Source of the DNA: Fratercula arctica | Lineage: Eukaryota > Chordata > Aves > Charadriiformes > Alcidae | Direction of reading: 5' to 3' | Length of the DNA stretch: 64,000 bases | NCBI GenBank assembly: GCA_947846985.1 | Contig: CANTUZ010000001.1 | Coordinates: forward strand, 30,962,727-31,026,726 | Shown: positions 61,701 through 64,000 of the stretch, one piece after another | Layout: each line of letters begins with the position of its first letter | Position numbering within the stretch: position 1 is the stretch's first letter | Notes under the pieces: model-generated | The model's input: only the letters and a program-made list of their open reading frames with translations | Told to the model about the DNA's origin: nothing | The model's database searches: none | Made by a program: the position numbers and the translations under genes

Positions 61701-64000
61701 TTTTAGGGGAAATAACAATATCTCTGCCACGTCTGTATTCTGGTTTTCCTTTAGGTTGTGTGAGAGGAAGGGATGTGGCTTCCACAGCCCCCTCCCTTCC
61801 TGTTCTGTCCCTTGTTAAAGGCAACCCAGATACTCCCTGTGTATGGCTGAAAAAGAGGTTCCAGACAAACCCCCTAATTCGAGCACAGGCTGTTTCCAGA
61901 GAGATGTAGAGTACCTCTCTAAAAAGTGGTGCTGAGGAGCTTCAAAGGCAGCTTTCCCAGGAGCCACAGAAAAGTTCAGCTTCAGCAGCACCTCACAGCA
62001 AAATGCCAGAGCTGCCAATGAGGTACCACTTCTCATCTTCCCCTTTTCCTGCAGCTCTGGGTGGAAAAGCCACATCACAGCATATCCAGAACATGCATAA
62101 TTATATATGGAAACATTATTTATAGAGTATAATTATATAAGTATCACTGTCTTTGGCATGAATTGCATACAGCATCATTCTTCCCATAGCCCTCACTACT
62201 AAGGGAATTAGCTGCTGCAATGATTTACACACTTGAGCATGAACATTTGAGTTAAACCCTTGAGTTACTAATGTTATTTTAGGAAAACAGCCATGTCATA
62301 GTAAGGTATTCTGGTGAAGTTTCACTGGAATTAAAGATACTTTAGGAAAGATGATTTTGCTCCCATTTCCAACATCTTCCATCATATGCAAGTGGACAGA
62401 GTTACAAGTTACAGCCATTGACACCTGACGACACCCAGACACTGGTATAGCAAAAAGTGCTGTATTTCACCAACCAAGCACGACATGCCCGGTGTCATGC
62501 AGCCTACCTGTTTTATGCTCTCTCTTGTGCTCTTTCAGGAACACAACGGGAATTATCAAATTACATTCTCCGCCACCACTGCTGTGCCCCTTTTGCAAAC
62601 TACAGGTAATCAATTACAGGCAATCTAGAATACGATCTAGAATCAATTAAACACTCGAAGCTTTAGTAAAATTAAGGCTGCCTTCTTCCTTAGCTTATTT
62701 TCCAAATCTACATCCATCCATGGTCTGTCAACATTTGTCTTCACAGTCTAATTACCGGCTAGTTTGTGGCCACAAGTCAAACTTTGAAAATGTTTTGCTC
62801 CAACTCGGTAATTTCTTCCTCTGCAGTAGCTCCAAGTGTGGGCACTGCCCTTTTGTTTTCAGTCATTTCAGAATGAATATCTTATTACATCCATGATCTG
62901 TTTCCATTTATATAGCATCAGCTGGCTAAGGTCACAGGAAATGTTCAATGTGCCTTTTAATTTTAGGTGGTAACTCCTAGCTAAACAATATGTTGCTGTA
63001 AATTCCGAGAAAACTGGAAGACATTATTACAGCAAGATTAAAAAGTATAACTTGGTAGTAAGGTGGCACTATTATTGAAATAGAATTCCCACTAGTGCCA
63101 AATTGTACATAACTTACAATCTGTGTAGTTTTACTTACATCGCATGCTTTCTTTACAGTAAAAGGAGGCAAGCAGACATGTCTAATGCAGTGTATCTGAC
63201 CTATTTCAGACATTTAAAAAGGAATCATGCCCAAACACCGCTGTCTCTCTCTAGTGACTCTGTATCACAACTAGCCCAGGCATAGGCATTGACACAACAC
63301 TGTCCAATGTGATCAGAAGGATCCTACCCAAAACAGGTTTAGCTTAAAAAGTCAGTATATGAAAAACTTGCACCTAAATGAAAATAAGGGTTGGATTGTG
63401 CCTATACAGCCTTCTTAGAGCAAAGGTAGAGCGTGGGTGCAGAGCCCAAGGGACAGGAACTGGTTGCTCCTGTCTGCAAGGACACAACAAGCTCTCTCTT
63501 TTCTCCTGGGTGGCATAGCTGCTTAGACGTGTGATTCCATGAGGTGTGCCTTTCCAGCCCTCCCTGCCTGTTTGTTCAGCAACATAAACAGCTTTATCAC
63601 TTACACATCATGACCGAAAATCCAGGAAAGCCAGAAAAGGTATTACAGCCATGTAATATCTTAATTTTCTTTATATTGGTTCATGGTCTTGCAGGAAGAA
63701 ACCACTACCTCTCTTGGATTACCTAGAGGAGTTTAACAGTAAAAAAATATCTCCATGTTCTTACACTCTATATTCCTAGATTCAAACCAGGTATTGTTTT
63801 CAGAGCTTCTGAGAATCATCACCAGTTCAAAACCTTTCCTTCACAAAGCAAAGATATCTAGTCTGATTTTTAGGACCAATTAAAAAATTTAAAGAGGAAA
63901 GGTCTCAGCAGCAGCCAAAAATAAATCATTCCCCTGTGACCAGTCTTGCCCGCAACTCATCAGCATTTGTTCCTAATCATATTTTCACAGATTGCAGTAT
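58759..64000. other. Intergenic sequence, nothing recognised
   Basis: AT-rich unique DNA with no CR1 tail, LTR or recognisable exon. Open frames are short (up to 140 codons) and occur on opposing strands without family features. Confidence 0.55.

Noticed and set aside
1..64000. CRISPR array, operons, bacterial mobile elements, tRNA or rRNA genes
   Set aside because: No regularly spaced repeats with unique spacers, no dense ORF arrangement, and no cloverleaf or rRNA-like sequence was recognised. The repeats are avian retroelements.

Overview
This window is vertebrate genomic DNA, almost certainly from a bird. Three observations support that. There are eleven CR1 LINE copies whose 3' ends run into the avian CR1 tail (tandem ATTCTATG/ATGATTCT octamers). 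There are two solo LTRs of the avian ERVL type, with the TGTCATGGTTTCAGCTGGGA start and the ATTAAACC..TCAACCCA(T/C)GAGTTTT block. There is one intact G-protein-coupled receptor gene that reads as an orthologue of cysteinyl leukotriene receptor 2. Nothing bacterial, plasmid-like or phage-like is present. The window is gene-poor.

Layout. 0-11 kb: unique sequence with four forward 5'-truncated CR1 copies (about 0.76, 5.3-5.7, 7.3-7.7 and 10.4-10.9 kb) and an older CR1-like remnant before the fourth. 11.8 kb: a GC-rich 17-bp minisatellite. 12.1-12.7 and 17.7-18.3 kb: two solo ERVL-type LTRs; the second has a perfect 5-bp target duplication. 22.5-23.5 kb, minus strand: the CYSLTR2 coding exon with a clear splice acceptor 26 bases upstream of its ATG. 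Its 5' untranslated exons and promoter must lie to the right and were not located.

27.9-31.4 kb: a decayed ancient LINE on the plus strand with recognisable endonuclease and reverse-transcriptase fragments. It is split by a younger 1.03-kb CR1 at 28.97-30.0 kb. 40.4-46.5 kb, minus strand: three young CR1 copies followed by a second decayed ancient LINE that still shows its RT palm motifs. 52.1-58.8 kb: three more CR1 copies, one of them internally deleted with a 12-bp triplication at the junction. A possible 143-bp open exon with good splice signals lies at 53.2 kb. The remainder is unique intergenic or intronic DNA without recognised genes.

The only gene with a confident function is CYSLTR2. 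Everything else supported is repeat-derived. No previously undescribed system was found. The most unusual structures are two perfect long palindromes (44.9 and 47.4 kb), the internally deleted CR1 at 58.6 kb, the nested LINE pair at 28-31 kb, and the unusually short receptor C-terminal tail.
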